A stretch of 64,000 nucleotides of DNA from Rhodomicrobium sp. GTDB lineage: Bacteria > Pseudomonadota > Alphaproteobacteria > Rhizobiales > HXMU1428-3. The stretch covers positions 124,001 to 188,000 of the forward strand of contig BQJK01000001.1 of assembly GCA_021604665.1 (NCBI GenBank). The letters run 5' to 3'. A model generated the notes under the pieces. The model made no database searches. It was given only the letters and a program-made list of their open reading frames with translations, and was not told the DNA's origin. Made by a program: the position numbers and the translations under genes. Below are positions 36,885 to 46,844 of this stretch, piece by piece. The stretch's first letter is position 1. Each line of letters begins with the position of its first letter.

Positions 36885-38252
36885 TTAAGGGGCAGAGGTG
36901 GGATCTTCAGGAGTGAGCTTATAGCCCGACCAATCCACATTTCTCGTCATATACATCAGGCCGGAAAGCATAAAGAAGGAGGCAATAGAGCCGATAAGCA
37001 GCGCGTAATCCTCAACCCGAAGCAGCATATATAATAAGCCGTAAAGCAGGGCGATTATCATCCCCAGGAAAATACCCTTCGCCGGCGCTTTCAAAGCCGA
37101 GGCACTATAAAGACCGATCAGCAGCGCAGTCGCAAGGGAGGCAACGCCATAAGCAACCTCAAATCCCACATGCTCCGCAAGCCCAAGCAGCACCAGGTAA
37201 AAAATCAACAACGCAAAGCCAACAAATACATACTGGATCCAATGCACAGGCCGCCCCACATAAACCTCCATAATGAACACCAGGAGGAAAACAGCGGCAA
37301 TGAAGGCAACCGCATATTTCAGCGCCCGCCCCACCAGATCGTAAAATCCAACGGGCTGATAAAATTGCACACCAAACTGGTTATGAGCCATCAGTGTATT
37401 TAATTTGGTTGTGGTTCTTATCTGCTCGCCACCGCGCGCGAGTTGCGGTACTTGCCATTTGGCAGTGAAACCCTCAGCCGTAATTGTCCGCTCAATAGGG
37501 AGAAAATTACCTGTAAAACTCGGATGCGGCCAATTAGAAGACATGCTCACATGTGTCTCTCCGCCAGAGGGTTCAAATTTAAGAAAGTTGGTGCCTTTAA
37601 CCGGTAGCTGGAATTCAAAACCAAATTCATTCATCAACTCAGCACGAGATAAGGGAATGTGAATGCCAGAGGGGCGCGCATTACTTACCCCCGTGCCCGC
37701 TTCAAAGCGTACATCACGCGGCTCACCCTGTCCGCCGCCAGAGAGCACAACTTTGGTCGTTTCTTTAATGCCGCGTACATCGGCGACAAAAAGGCTCATG
37801 ACAATTTCATCATAGCGGGGTTGGTAATTATCGCGGGTAAGGCTCGCCAGATCAGCCGCCTTAAAGGCGCCCTTATAGGTCAGCGCTGTGGTGTATACCG
37901 GCACATCATAAATACCGCGTTTGAGTTGGTCTGCCGTCACATCACTTTTTATGTTGAGCATTTCAGGCAGAAGCACAGCATATTTTCTCTGGGTATAGCT
38001 GGTCTTGACCCCCTGTCTGTCAACCCGCTCAGCCTCTCTCTCCAAAGGCACCACAATATAGGGACCGGAAATCGCCTGCGCTCGGCCCCATTTGCGGCCC
38101 ACCTCCGATACCGCCGCCCGAGAATAACCCTCACGCTCACCCACAATTAGAAATACCAGTAGCAAAGGTATCATCAGCGCTAGCGTTAAAACACCCAGCA
38201 CAACAAACTTAAACGCCGGTGTTGCCATTAGCCGTGAAAAAGACCCTGACAT
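36885..38252 (-). CDS. creD: Inner membrane protein CreD family
   Basis: 455 residues from the ATG at 38252 (MSGSFSRLMAT), with AAGGGGC upstream; the open frame to 38393 is unsupported. A first membrane segment at about 17-40 is followed by a large periplasmic domain with VVPLEREAERVD-like and LPEMLNIKSDVTADQLKRGI stretches typical of CreD. Six further membrane segments lie between about residue 310 and 440. CreD affects beta-lactam and envelope stress tolerance; its exact role is not known. No creBC pair is adjacent. Confidence 0.9.
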   Translation of the reverse strand: MSGSFSRLMATPAFKFVVLGVLTLALMIPLLLVFLIVGEREGYSRAAVSEVGRKWGRAQAISGPYIVVPLEREAERVDRQGVKTSYTQRKYAVLLPEMLNIKSDVTADQLKRGIYDVPVYTTALTYKGAFKAADLASLTRDNYQPRYDEIVMSLFVADVRGIKETTKVVLSGGGQGEPRDVRFEAGTGVSNARPSGIHIPLSRAELMNEFGFEFQLPVKGTNFLKFEPSGGETHVSMSSNWPHPSFTGNFLPIERTITAEGFTAKWQVPQLARGGEQIRTTTKLNTLMAHNQFGVQFYQPVGFYDLVGRALKYAVAFIAAVFLLVFIMEVYVGRPVHWIQYVFVGFALLIFYLVLLGLAEHVGFEVAYGVASLATALLIGLYSASALKAPAKGIFLGMIIALLYGLLYMLLRVEDYALLIGSIASFFMLSGLMYMTRNVDWSGYKLTPEDPTSAP

Positions 38253-38418
38253 GAAATTGCCCCTTATCCGATTACATTGAAAATAAATAAACAGTGTTTT
38301 ATTTATCCGGGAATTGTGACAAAATTGGGTGGGGAACCATAACAGGGAGTAATTTATTGAGGCCGCGTATAACAGCGCATTTTTAAAGATCAATCAAAGC
38401 CGGGCAGCAGTGTGAGCT

Positions 38419-40458
38419 CTATTGCAGCGATGGCATCGCTGCAATCTCACAATTGCAATGGGTACCATAAGCAGTTTTCAAGCTGGTGAGACTGCCAAAC
38501 AGATAGAGATTGAGGTCCTGATATTTGTCATTCATTGTCATGACATAATGGCTGGCTTCTAAAATACCCATGAGCCCTGTGAAAGCGGCTGCCCCTTCTG
38601 ATGAGAAAAACCGTCTCTTACTTTTAAATAAAGTGCGGATATTCTTAAACGTCGCCATCGCCCCTTTGTCGCTCACCAACTCCCGCGCGGTTGCATAACC
38701 AAAGAGCCGCTCAGCTAATTTAATGGCGATGGTCAAAGGGGGCTGCCCGCGCGTTTCAAGCCGCTCGGATAACACAATGCGGCTCCATTCACCATCAGCG
38801 CGGCCATAGTCGTTTTCTGACTGAAGGAGAGCCTGGTTAAGTAGATCAATCCGGCGTGCAATAAAATTTTCAGACTGGGCGGAAAGCTGCCTTATGCGCT
38901 CGACCTGTGCGCTGACTTTTTTCAAATTGCCCTCGAAATAATCAATCATCCGCGGCACCCCGGTGCAAATCGCCGGATGTTCAGGTTGGCTGGTATACAT
39001 TTTTAAATCACGAGAGACCCGGTTGACCACCCAATAAGATGGTGAGCGCGGTTTAACCAACGGGTCTCGCCCGCGTGAGCGTACATATTTGCCCGCGGCT
39101 GCAAAAAAGCTCTGCTCATCTTTAGAGAGAAACGCCGCCCCGGTCACCACCCGCGCCCGTGAATATTTCAGGCATTTACGACGACCAGAATGATAATATT
39201 TATAGCGCTGACAAACTTTCGCTGACTTCACCCTGCCAAGCGGAAATAACCACCGCCCGGGCAGCGATTTATCAGCCGCGCTAATCGGTTTGATGACATC
39301 TTTGATATAGGCAATGCGCTCAGACTTGATCCATTTCATTGAGGAATAAAATCTCTGAGGACAATTATGAGCGGAAGAAGGCACACCTTTTAAACGGCCG
39401 GTTGCACCAAGCGGGCTTATGGCGGCAGCAAGCTTCACACCTGCGACTTGCCCCAGCGTTTCAGCTTCCGTCAGGCTTTGCAACTTCTGTTCCTCAGCAA
39501 TAAAAGACGTAACAAGCTGGCCAAAGCGCGCCAGGCCAATTTCTCCGTCATGAGCACCGCGCACAGCAATCACCTGCCCAAGCTGCCCCATATCTCGTTT
39601 CAGCTTAAGAAAGCGCGCACCATCAAGGCTATTGGCAAAACCAGCCATAGCAAATAATGGATAAGCACCAAGCTTACTGGCAACATAAGTAAGCCTATGC
39701 CGCGTACCAGAATTGCCCGGGAACCAGGCAGAGTGCAGCGCCTCATCGATTCGATTACCAGTGATTTGCCCCAAACCTTCAGCGCCAAGAATACCTATTT
39801 GTGTGTGCGCCCGCGCCAGATTATAGGTCAGCCCCTGATGAGCGCTCACCCCGCCAAGACCAGCTTCAATCGAGCGAGAGCGCCCTAAAAAATGCAGCCC
39901 CAGTTCAGAAGCTATTTCCTGGCCAAGAAGCAGACTTTCACCCATCGCAAGTTGCGGCGAATTTTCAGTTGTGCCTGGTTTCTCAGAACGATCAAAACCG
40001 CGCGAATGCACCCTGTCGGCTCTCTGATGAGGCTGATCTTCTAATTTATCAGAGGGGTGGTTTGTAAGGCTTAGCCGCGCACCAAGCTGCAACGCTTCAG
40101 CGCGAATAACATTGCGCGGCACAGCGCTGGCAATGGCAAGCGCACTTTGCGGCAATATGGCGCCGTCATTACCGGTTAGTTTCCCAAAAAAACGTGCGTT
40201 TTGTATAACGCCAATACGGCTTAAGGCGGTGAGCCTCAAATAGTCTGTGCGCATTGAAGCAGGCAGAGCTGCACGGCTAGCGGCCGTTATCTCATCCCGT
40301 TGCCCTTTAGCTGTTTCAACACGAACCCAGCTGCCATCAACCATCTCAAAATCAAGATCTTTGCGCACAAGCACCAGCCCAATCACCAGGCTAATGATGC
40401 CAACAAATAGCGGGCCCCAAGTGAGAGTTTTATAGAGTAATTTATCCGGAGATAACAT
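38419..40458 (-). CDS. Large membrane-anchored protein of unknown function
   Basis: 679 residues, one hydrophobic segment near residues 13-30 (PLFVGIISLVIGLVLV), the rest apparently periplasmic. The body is rich in alpha helix, arginine and serine and shows no motif I recognise. C-terminal cysteines in HCNCEIAAM near the end and CQRYKYYHSGRRKC (about 400-413) could form disulfides or bind metal. GAGG lies ten bases before the ATG at 40458. The neighbours (creD, ABC importer) suggest an envelope role only by location. Confidence 0.65.
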   Translation of the reverse strand: MLSPDKLLYKTLTWGPLFVGIISLVIGLVLVRKDLDFEMVDGSWVRVETAKGQRDEITAASRAALPASMRTDYLRLTALSRIGVIQNARFFGKLTGNDGAILPQSALAIASAVPRNVIRAEALQLGARLSLTNHPSDKLEDQPHQRADRVHSRGFDRSEKPGTTENSPQLAMGESLLLGQEIASELGLHFLGRSRSIEAGLGGVSAHQGLTYNLARAHTQIGILGAEGLGQITGNRIDEALHSAWFPGNSGTRHRLTYVASKLGAYPLFAMAGFANSLDGARFLKLKRDMGQLGQVIAVRGAHDGEIGLARFGQLVTSFIAEEQKLQSLTEAETLGQVAGVKLAAAISPLGATGRLKGVPSSAHNCPQRFYSSMKWIKSERIAYIKDVIKPISAADKSLPGRWLFPLGRVKSAKVCQRYKYYHSGRRKCLKYSRARVVTGAAFLSKDEQSFFAAAGKYVRSRGRDPLVKPRSPSYWVVNRVSRDLKMYTSQPEHPAICTGVPRMIDYFEGNLKKVSAQVERIRQLSAQSENFIARRIDLLNQALLQSENDYGRADGEWSRIVLSERLETRGQPPLTIAIKLAERLFGYATARELVSDKGAMATFKNIRTLFKSKRRFFSSEGAAAFTGLMGILEASHYVMTMNDKYQDLNLYLFGSLTSLKTAYGTHCNCEIAAMPSLQ

Positions 40459-40603
40459 AAAAGCGCTGCCTCAATACTTTCAGCACCAAAAGAAACAACA
40501 CGGGCCTTACAACCCCTGTACATTGGCAAGATTTAAACACATCAAGGTGACTGAAGAAAAGGTCAATCAGGCCACAAGACAAGAAAAATAAGAGCTAATT
40601 CAA

Positions 40604-40706
40604 TAAAAAAGCTGCCAGCAATGTCTGCTGGCAGCTTTCCCCGCTTTAATAGGCCGGTAAAACCGACCTTGTATTCAGAAAGGGAATTGCACCCCTTCTG
40701 AATCCA
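40604..40706 (-). ncRNA. Candidate small RNA with three consecutive hairpins
   Basis: On the minus strand, three stems follow in series: ATTCAGAA/TTCTGAAT extended by GGG/CCC (40674-40704), GGUCGGU/ACCGGCC (around 40653-40670), and a 13-bp perfect stem AAAGCTGCCAGCA/TGCTGGCAGCTTT (40608-40620 with 40626-40638) followed by a T tract. No gene lies upstream on this strand before the terminator of the ABC binding protein, so this terminator needs an explanation. The 5' end and promoter are not visible. Confidence 0.45.
40608..40638 (-). terminator. Strong intrinsic terminator, minus strand
   Basis: Perfect 13-bp stem with a 5-nt loop (ATGTC) and six T on the minus strand side. On the plus strand the stem is followed by CCCCG, so it acts in the minus direction. 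Confidence 0.85.
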
Positions 40707-41172
40707 TCCATATGCCTTCGGTTAAAACCAGCGACAATGAATGGCCCCCTTTGGTCCCCTCCGGCGCGCGCCGCGCTGCCAGAGTGGAAGCTACATTAAC
40801 CAAATATTTTCGCTCGCCGGAAGAGGAAAAATTAACCTGTTGTCACTTTTCCAGCATTTGTCAAAATTCAGTTTTTAAAGAAGAGGAACAGGGGGGAGTA
40901 AGCCTGAAAAATGAACAATGTTTAGTCAGAAGTTATTGATTTTTGCCTTGCCGCGACCCGAGTGAATTTTATGTTTGTATTTAAGTGAATTAGCATTTTA
41001 AGTGAACGCAGTTTAGTTATTTACCGTCAAGTGCAGCTATCAAATCCACAATAAACTTCAGGCCTTTTGAAAGCGATAGCAGGCCATTTCAGCTCCAACC
41101 TTTGTGACAAAATTGTAACAAGCAAATCATCATCCAAAAATGATAACAAAGGCCAGATGGCGGGCATGAAAA

Positions 41173-41200
41173 AAGGCGTCGCAATTCACTGCAACGCCTT
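41173..41200 (-). terminator. Intrinsic terminator after the ABC binding protein gene
   Basis: AAGGCGT and ACGCCTT plus GCA/TGC pair around ATTCAC with one mismatch. On the minus strand six T follow. Confidence 0.8.
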
Positions 41201-41248
41201 AACTCAAGACGAGAAAAAATCAATTAAATTGGCTGTAAGCCTGCTCAC

Positions 41249-42415
41249 TTAGTCGCTTTTTTCCGGCCATTCCAGCTTGCCATCAAGCCAGGCTTTAAAG
41301 CGCTCTTCAAGCTTCTGCCCATCCTCAGAAAGCCACCAGCCTTCATTGAACTTCAATGCCCGTTGGAAATGCGCTTTCGTTGTCGGCAGGTAAGCTGACA
41401 TATGCACATCAATCAGCTCATGGTTGCCAACAAAATCAATAGAGCTTTTTCTCATGGGGCCATAGGGCATCCAACGACTTTGTTGAGCAAGCTGCTCAGG
41501 GGCGGTGGCAAATTTAACAAACTCCAGCGCTTCTACCTGGTTGCCGCTTTTGACCGGAATTCCCCAATAATCAAAATCATAAATCTGCCCCTGCCAGATG
41601 AGAGTTACATCAAGAGATTGCTTCACAATGGCATCAAACAACCGGCCATTATAAGCAACGCCCATCACCACCTCATCAGTCATCAGGTTTTTAATCGATT
41701 GTGGGCTCTTGTCCCACCAGACTATATCATCTCGTAGCTTATCCAGCGCTTGAAAGGCTTTTTTCTGGCCGTTGATAGTGGAAAGAGATGAATAAACATC
41801 CTGTGCTTTCACCCTCCGGGACATCAGGGCAATCTCCATGGTGTAGCGTGCTGACTGCCGCATGCTGCGCTTGCCGGGGTAGCTCTTGGTGTTGAAAAAA
41901 TCGCGCCATGTGCGGGGCTTCTTTTTCTTAAACGCATCATGCTTCACAACCATCAAGCTAGACCAGGCAACACTCGGCACAGCGCAATCCATCAAGCTGT
42001 CACCAAGAAAGTCTTTGCTAAGGTCTTTAACATTAGGCCCGGTTTCAATATCGGAAGAGTTTAACAACCGCAATAATCCCTCACGGCAAGCGACCTCAGC
42101 CTGGTGAGAAGTGAGATTAACAACATCCATCCCCGCCTTACTGGCAGTCTTCCAGCTTTTAAGTTTTTCAATTGGGTTATTATTCGTCTCCACATCAATG
42201 CTGGTACCAGTTTTTTTGTTAAACGGATCAAAAAAAGCATTCTTTTGTGAAAGCTGATACGCCCCTGCCGATGTAGATATTTTTAAGTTGCCATTCGCTT
42301 CCGCAAGCGCCGCCGCCGCAAAGCCGCCAACCGCTATCACGGCGATGCCAGCCACAATCCCAGACAAAATCCCAGAGCGGCCAAAAATAGCCATGCCGCG
42401 TTTTGAGCTTCTCAT
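41249..42415 (-). CDS. ABC transporter periplasmic binding protein, PotD-like fold
   Basis: 388 residues from the ATG at 42415, with AGGAGA seven bases upstream. An N-terminal signal or anchor (about 18-40, ends ALAEA) precedes a type II periplasmic binding domain. ISTSAGAYQLSQKNAFFDPFNKKTG and QIYDFDYWGIPVKSGNQVEALEFVKF resemble polyamine and iron binding proteins. The matching permease gene lies at 44,910 on the same strand, with an AsmA-like gene between. The ligand cannot be fixed from sequence. No ATPase is in the window. Confidence 0.85.
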   Translation of the reverse strand: MRSSKRGMAIFGRSGILSGIVAGIAVIAVGGFAAAALAEANGNLKISTSAGAYQLSQKNAFFDPFNKKTGTSIDVETNNNPIEKLKSWKTASKAGMDVVNLTSHQAEVACREGLLRLLNSSDIETGPNVKDLSKDFLGDSLMDCAVPSVAWSSLMVVKHDAFKKKKPRTWRDFFNTKSYPGKRSMRQSARYTMEIALMSRRVKAQDVYSSLSTINGQKKAFQALDKLRDDIVWWDKSPQSIKNLMTDEVVMGVAYNGRLFDAIVKQSLDVTLIWQGQIYDFDYWGIPVKSGNQVEALEFVKFATAPEQLAQQSRWMPYGPMRKSSIDFVGNHELIDVHMSAYLPTTKAHFQRALKFNEGWWLSEDGQKLEERFKAWLDGKLEWPEKSD

Positions 42416-42440
42416 GTTCAATCTCCTAAACGATCTCAAG

Positions 42441-44537
42441 TTAGCCCGCTTTTTCTAGCGGTAAAATGTTGTGATTATTTGACTTCAAAGGCGCAGGCCT
42501 GTAGCGCGCCTTACAGCCCCGCCGCAGGAGGGCAAGATGCATAGCATTATGTTTTTCAAAACGTGGGGTAGACCAAGCCCCCGTGATGTGGCTGCAAACC
42601 TGTAGCAGAGGTATAGAGGGGAGCCCATTTTCCGAAGAGGCCTCCTTTTCCTTGGCTGCTAACAGCGGCCAGCTGGCGATGTGCCAGTCAATCGTTTCAC
42701 CTGAAAGGCTTACCTCGCCAGTACCAGTAAACTCGTCAGTAGAGGTCTTAATGGTAAAAAAGTCAGTTACCATCGCACCCTTCGCAAAATGTCCCGTGCT
42801 CTCAAGAAACGTAAACGCGGTCTTCCCCTGCATAAAGTTCTGCCATTCTGTGGTTGGCTTGCTGGTTTGCTCAATCGTTAGATTGTCAAGATTAACCGCG
42901 ATCTGCCCCCCCTTCGGCATTTGAAATAGCACAGCCCCATACATGTTCTGATATATCTCATCGAGCTTATCGCCAAAGCTGGTGAGGTGAATTTTCAAAT
43001 CGCCGCGCCCCTCAATAAATCTGGAAATGCCAGCCATCTCTTCAATGGATTTAATCGAGGCATCACTAAGCGTGACGTTGGTATGCCAGCGCGGCTTAGG
43101 GGTATTGGTGTCAATTTTAATATGTCCCCGGGCAACACCATCAAATAAACGGGTCTGCGCAAGGTCCAGGATCAGCTCTCCCTGTTTTTCAAACAGACTA
43201 AAGCCAGTCTCTTCCATCAAAAGCGAGCCAAAGCGGATCTCTTTAGCCGATAAGCGTAAATCCGCATCAAAGTCACGGGTCAGAGGGTAAAGGGTCTTCA
43301 TAAAATGCCCGACCAACCGGCCCAGCCCCTCATTTGAAAAAGACGCGTTTTCGCTGGTGTTATCTACCCGGGTATCCGGGGTTAGAACCAGCTCGTCAAA
43401 AGCAAGCGTTCCTGAAATCTGGCGAACACCAGCTTTAAGCTTTAATCCAAGTGAACCAGTAGCCGGACTGCCCCCAAGATTAAACTGCGCATTTGTTAAC
43501 TCACCTTCACGCCCAGCCCAATCAAGCGCCCCATTAAATGAGACCTTAAATGGGGTTTGAACAATTGGTGATTTCGCGGTCTTGCCGGTTGATTTACCGG
43601 ACTGTGGCTGATCGCTATCTACAGTCTTACTTTCATAAGTCTTACTTTCATAAGTCGCACGATCATCAGCCTCACTGTCAACAGCCAAACTATCAACAAA
43701 GTCTGTCTCTTCTCCGCTAACCGGTAATGTGTATAGCAAAGAGAGCGCGGAGCGGCTGGTGATATTAACAGATAAATCCCCCTTCAGCTGCCCCCCATTT
43801 TGTGGTGAGGCAATGCCCTCAAAGCGGCCACTAAATTCCGGATGAGTAAGTTGGATATCAAGCTGATAGTTATTCTGCCCCTCAACCAGATCAACAATTT
43901 CACTAGAAAATTGGAAAGCTGTTACTTTCTCATCAATCTCAATAAACCCAGAGCCATCGAGCTCTCCATCATCAAGGTCAACATTAAATTGCCCCTCCTT
44001 GATAAAGAGGGTGAGAGGGCGGCTATGATCGGTAAGTAAGGTGACTTTGCTATTCTTTAAAACCAAATTAGAGAGCCGGCTGTTTAAAAGAGCCGTGCTT
44101 AAAAACTGCGGGTGGCCAGAGGGCGGCATGCCGCTTTTCTCTGCTTTTTTATCGGCAGCAGCGGCTTTTAATTTTGCCCGGGTCAGGTCAAGGGTAATAT
44201 CCCCATCTTTCAGTTTAATCTTTTTCAGTTTTTCAGAGAGGAACAGCGCCGTCCATTCAGGCGGTAACAGCCGTGCCACCAGACCTCTTTCAGCACCTTT
44301 GCCAACGGCAAAATGTACATGGCCAGCCTTCAAGGTAAGGGCTGGGGAGCGGCCAACTTCAAGGGGGGTGGTGATTTTGTAAAATCCATCAGTAAGCTGA
44401 AACGCCCGCTCACCGCTATAGGCATCATTGCCATTAGTATAAAGGCCGCTTACCACGGCATAACCAATAGCTAGGCATAAACTAAGCCCTAGGCAGCGCA
44501 GCAAATGGCTCATTATTTTTGTTATATTAAATGTCAT
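42441..44537 (-). CDS. AsmA-like family protein, possible inter-membrane lipid transport
   Basis: 698 residues. One N-terminal hydrophobic segment (about 10-32) anchors a long beta-rich periplasmic body. The C-terminal part (about 430-620) has the AsmA_2-like pattern: LRLSAKEIRFGSLLMEETG, GHIKIDTNTP, SIEEMAGISRFIEGRGDLK. AsmA family proteins form elongated bridges between membranes. A low-complexity insert near 285-320 holds two YESKT repeats. It lies 25 bp upstream of the ABC binding protein gene on the same strand, so they are likely cotranscribed. Confidence 0.8.
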   Translation of the reverse strand: MTFNITKIMSHLLRCLGLSLCLAIGYAVVSGLYTNGNDAYSGERAFQLTDGFYKITTPLEVGRSPALTLKAGHVHFAVGKGAERGLVARLLPPEWTALFLSEKLKKIKLKDGDITLDLTRAKLKAAAADKKAEKSGMPPSGHPQFLSTALLNSRLSNLVLKNSKVTLLTDHSRPLTLFIKEGQFNVDLDDGELDGSGFIEIDEKVTAFQFSSEIVDLVEGQNNYQLDIQLTHPEFSGRFEGIASPQNGGQLKGDLSVNITSRSALSLLYTLPVSGEETDFVDSLAVDSEADDRATYESKTYESKTVDSDQPQSGKSTGKTAKSPIVQTPFKVSFNGALDWAGREGELTNAQFNLGGSPATGSLGLKLKAGVRQISGTLAFDELVLTPDTRVDNTSENASFSNEGLGRLVGHFMKTLYPLTRDFDADLRLSAKEIRFGSLLMEETGFSLFEKQGELILDLAQTRLFDGVARGHIKIDTNTPKPRWHTNVTLSDASIKSIEEMAGISRFIEGRGDLKIHLTSFGDKLDEIYQNMYGAVLFQMPKGGQIAVNLDNLTIEQTSKPTTEWQNFMQGKTAFTFLESTGHFAKGAMVTDFFTIKTSTDEFTGTGEVSLSGETIDWHIASWPLLAAKEKEASSENGLPSIPLLQVCSHITGAWSTPRFEKHNAMHLALLRRGCKARYRPAPLKSNNHNILPLEKAG
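43626..43655 (-). repeat. Perfect 15-bp tandem repeat in the AsmA-like gene
   Basis: CTTACTTTCATAAGT occurs twice head to tail (43626-43640, 43641-43655). It encodes YESKT repeats in a disordered acidic insert. Confidence 0.85.
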
Positions 44538-44909
44538 AAACTCAGGTCTCTCAGCTCATAAACCCGCTGACATATTTAACCGCTGCACATAAGCGCCATG
44601 ACCCATCAAGGGCTCAAAACATATGAGAGCCAGGGCCACCAGCATCGTGTCGGAAATTTTCTGTTATCATTATTATGGCGAACAATAAAAGCTGTTCACT
44701 GTGTTAATCTAGCATCTATCAAGAATATGTTTGAATCAAGAGATTGACGACGCCCAAACCACATTAATGAACTGTTTTTCTGCCCTCACAGTAAAACCTG
44801 CCCAAAACCAGCGTAATTAACAGTTCAGAATATAGAGGTTCGCAGGGCTTCTATGCTTTTATACAGTAAAGCCCAAAGGCCAATAAATTATCAGACCAGC
44901 ACTTAAAGC
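44538..44909. other. Intergenic region between the ABC permease and the AsmA-like gene
   Basis: 372 bp, all three genes on the minus strand. It probably contains a promoter for the AsmA-like gene. I see no clear motif, ORF or terminator. Confidence 0.4.
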
Positions 44910-46649
44910 TTAATCATTCACTTTATCCTGGCGGCCTGAAGAGACAGTGCGGTTCAATAGTAACAGCGGCACGAGACCAAAAGCCACAATGGTCAACCCG
45001 GCAAGCCCCGCCTCTTCAAACTCTTCGCGGCTGGCAAATTCAAACACCAATGTCGCAAGGCTATCAAAATTAAACGGTCTCAACAGCAAAGTCGCCGGTA
45101 GCTCCTTCATGGTATCAACAAACACCAGCAACGCCGCTGCGGCAATGGGCGCTCGCATAATCGGTAGCAACACGGTGGTAAATGCTCCCACACCATTTTG
45201 ACCAAGGGTGCGGGCCGCGCCATCAAGATTAGGCGAAACCTTATGAAACCCCGCCTCGATGGTACCGAGTGAGATAGCAAGAAACCGCACCAGATAAGCA
45301 AATAATAACCCAATCACACTGCCAGAAAGCAGCAGCCCGGTAGAGATGCCAAAGGTCGAGCGCATCAGGCTATCAACCATATTATCAAACGTCGCGAGCG
45401 GAATAAGAATGCCAATTGCAAGGATCGCCCCCGGAATGGCATAACCCGTGCCAGCCAGCCAATTCACCGGTTTCAACCAGGGGTGTGAGGTAACGCGCTT
45501 GCCATAACTAAGCAGCAAGGCAACTGAAACCGCGATAACAGATGTGAGCGCTGCCAGCATCAACGAAAAGCCCGCCGCCCGCCAGAATATATCTGTCCAG
45601 AGAAAATCGATAAAACGAAATGATGCGTTCAATAATATAAGGAATGGCAGAACAAACCCCAAAAAGAACGGCACCGCGCAAATAAAAATGGCAAGCGCGC
45701 CAGCCCAACCGGTGAGGTTGGTAACAGGCAAGCGGTGGCCATGGCCGGTCGGGGAATAATATTTTTGCCGCGAGCGGGCCTTCTGTTCAACATATAAAAG
45801 GGTGACAACAATCAAAAGCATCAAAGTTGCTATTTGCGCCGCCCCGCCAAGGTTAGAGCGCTCTAGCCAGGTGCTGTAAACGCTGGCGGTCAGTGTCTCA
45901 ACGCCAAAATAAGCAACAGCCCCATAATCATTCAAACATTCCATTAACGCCAGCACCAAGCCAGCAATAAGGTGCGGGCGCGCAAGCGGTAGCCCAACGC
46001 TGATAAAGGCACCAAAGGGGCTGCGCCCAAGAGTGCGCGCCACTTCAAGTACCTTAACTGATTGCTGCATGAAACTGGCCCGCGCCGCCAGGTAAACATA
46101 AGGGTAAAGCACCAGCGACATAACAAGAATAGCCCCCGGCAGAGTTGCAATATTCGGGAACCAGTAATCACGAGAATCCTGCCATCCAAAAACATGCCGC
46201 AAACTCGTTTGCACAGGGCCTGAATATTCAAGCAGGTCAACAGAGCAATAGGCAATCATATAGGTCGGCATGGCCAGCGGCAGCAATAAGGCCCAGTCAA
46301 AAAAGCGCTTACCTTTAAACTCATACATTGTCACTAGCCAGGCGGTGCTTGTACCTATGAGAAGGCTAAGGATGCCAACCCCACTCATAAGCAAAAACGT
46401 ATCGCGAATAGAGCGCGGCAAAATAGTAGAGATGAGATGCGGCCAGATATTCTCACTTGGTGAAAAACTCATGAAAATAATTGAGATGAGCGGCAATAAC
46501 ACTAGCGCCACTACAGGCAACAGCAGTAAAAACCAACGCCAGGTTTGTGGGCGATGGGCGCTCTCAGAATCTCGCCGAAACGCTAAGCGATTTAGCTTCA
46601 GGCGAGGCCTCTTATTCATGCTGTTTTGTTTGCTGGGGGTCTGGGTCAT
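44910..46649 (-). CDS. Two-domain ABC transporter permease, FbpB/AfuB type
   Basis: 579 residues with about twelve membrane segments in two repeated halves. Each half carries an EAA-type loop: EVARTLGRSPFGAFISVGLPLARP and DGAARTLGQNGVGAFTTVLLPIMRAP. Double-length permeases of this kind occur in ferric iron importers. It most likely works with the PotD-like binding protein at 41,249. The ATP-binding subunit is not adjacent. The start at 46649 has no clear ribosome binding site; an ATG ten codons downstream is possible. Confidence 0.88.
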   Translation of the reverse strand: MTQTPSKQNSMNKRPRLKLNRLAFRRDSESAHRPQTWRWFLLLLPVVALVLLPLISIIFMSFSPSENIWPHLISTILPRSIRDTFLLMSGVGILSLLIGTSTAWLVTMYEFKGKRFFDWALLLPLAMPTYMIAYCSVDLLEYSGPVQTSLRHVFGWQDSRDYWFPNIATLPGAILVMSLVLYPYVYLAARASFMQQSVKVLEVARTLGRSPFGAFISVGLPLARPHLIAGLVLALMECLNDYGAVAYFGVETLTASVYSTWLERSNLGGAAQIATLMLLIVVTLLYVEQKARSRQKYYSPTGHGHRLPVTNLTGWAGALAIFICAVPFFLGFVLPFLILLNASFRFIDFLWTDIFWRAAGFSLMLAALTSVIAVSVALLLSYGKRVTSHPWLKPVNWLAGTGYAIPGAILAIGILIPLATFDNMVDSLMRSTFGISTGLLLSGSVIGLLFAYLVRFLAISLGTIEAGFHKVSPNLDGAARTLGQNGVGAFTTVLLPIMRAPIAAAALLVFVDTMKELPATLLLRPFNFDSLATLVFEFASREEFEEAGLAGLTIVAFGLVPLLLLNRTVSSGRQDKVND

Positions 46650-46844
46650 AAAGAGGGTGCGTTTAACTCCGGCGCTCTTGGCTCTGCCGCGCCGCGAAGC
46701 TTAAGGTTGAATTTCAAATTGCTTTTATCACACTCTAACAAATTAAACAGTGACAGATAGAAAGAAACCATCAATGAGGATGATGCATTTTATCATGTGG
46801 CCGCCGGGGGCAAAGGTCTAAACCGCCCTTAGCGCCACTAATAA

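Larger units (their letters stand above)
40459..41248. other. 790-bp intergenic region with a terminated hairpin cluster
   Basis: No convincing gene. The part from 40604 to 40706 is a candidate small RNA (listed). A 75-codon plus-strand ORF at 40712-40939 lacks a good ribosome binding site and any recognised motif. The terminator of the binding protein gene is at 41173-41200. Confidence 0.5.

Noticed and set aside
40712-40939. 75-codon plus-strand ORF in the 790-bp gap
   Set aside because: No ribosome binding site, no family resemblance and an unusual composition. Noted only as part of the intergenic entry.
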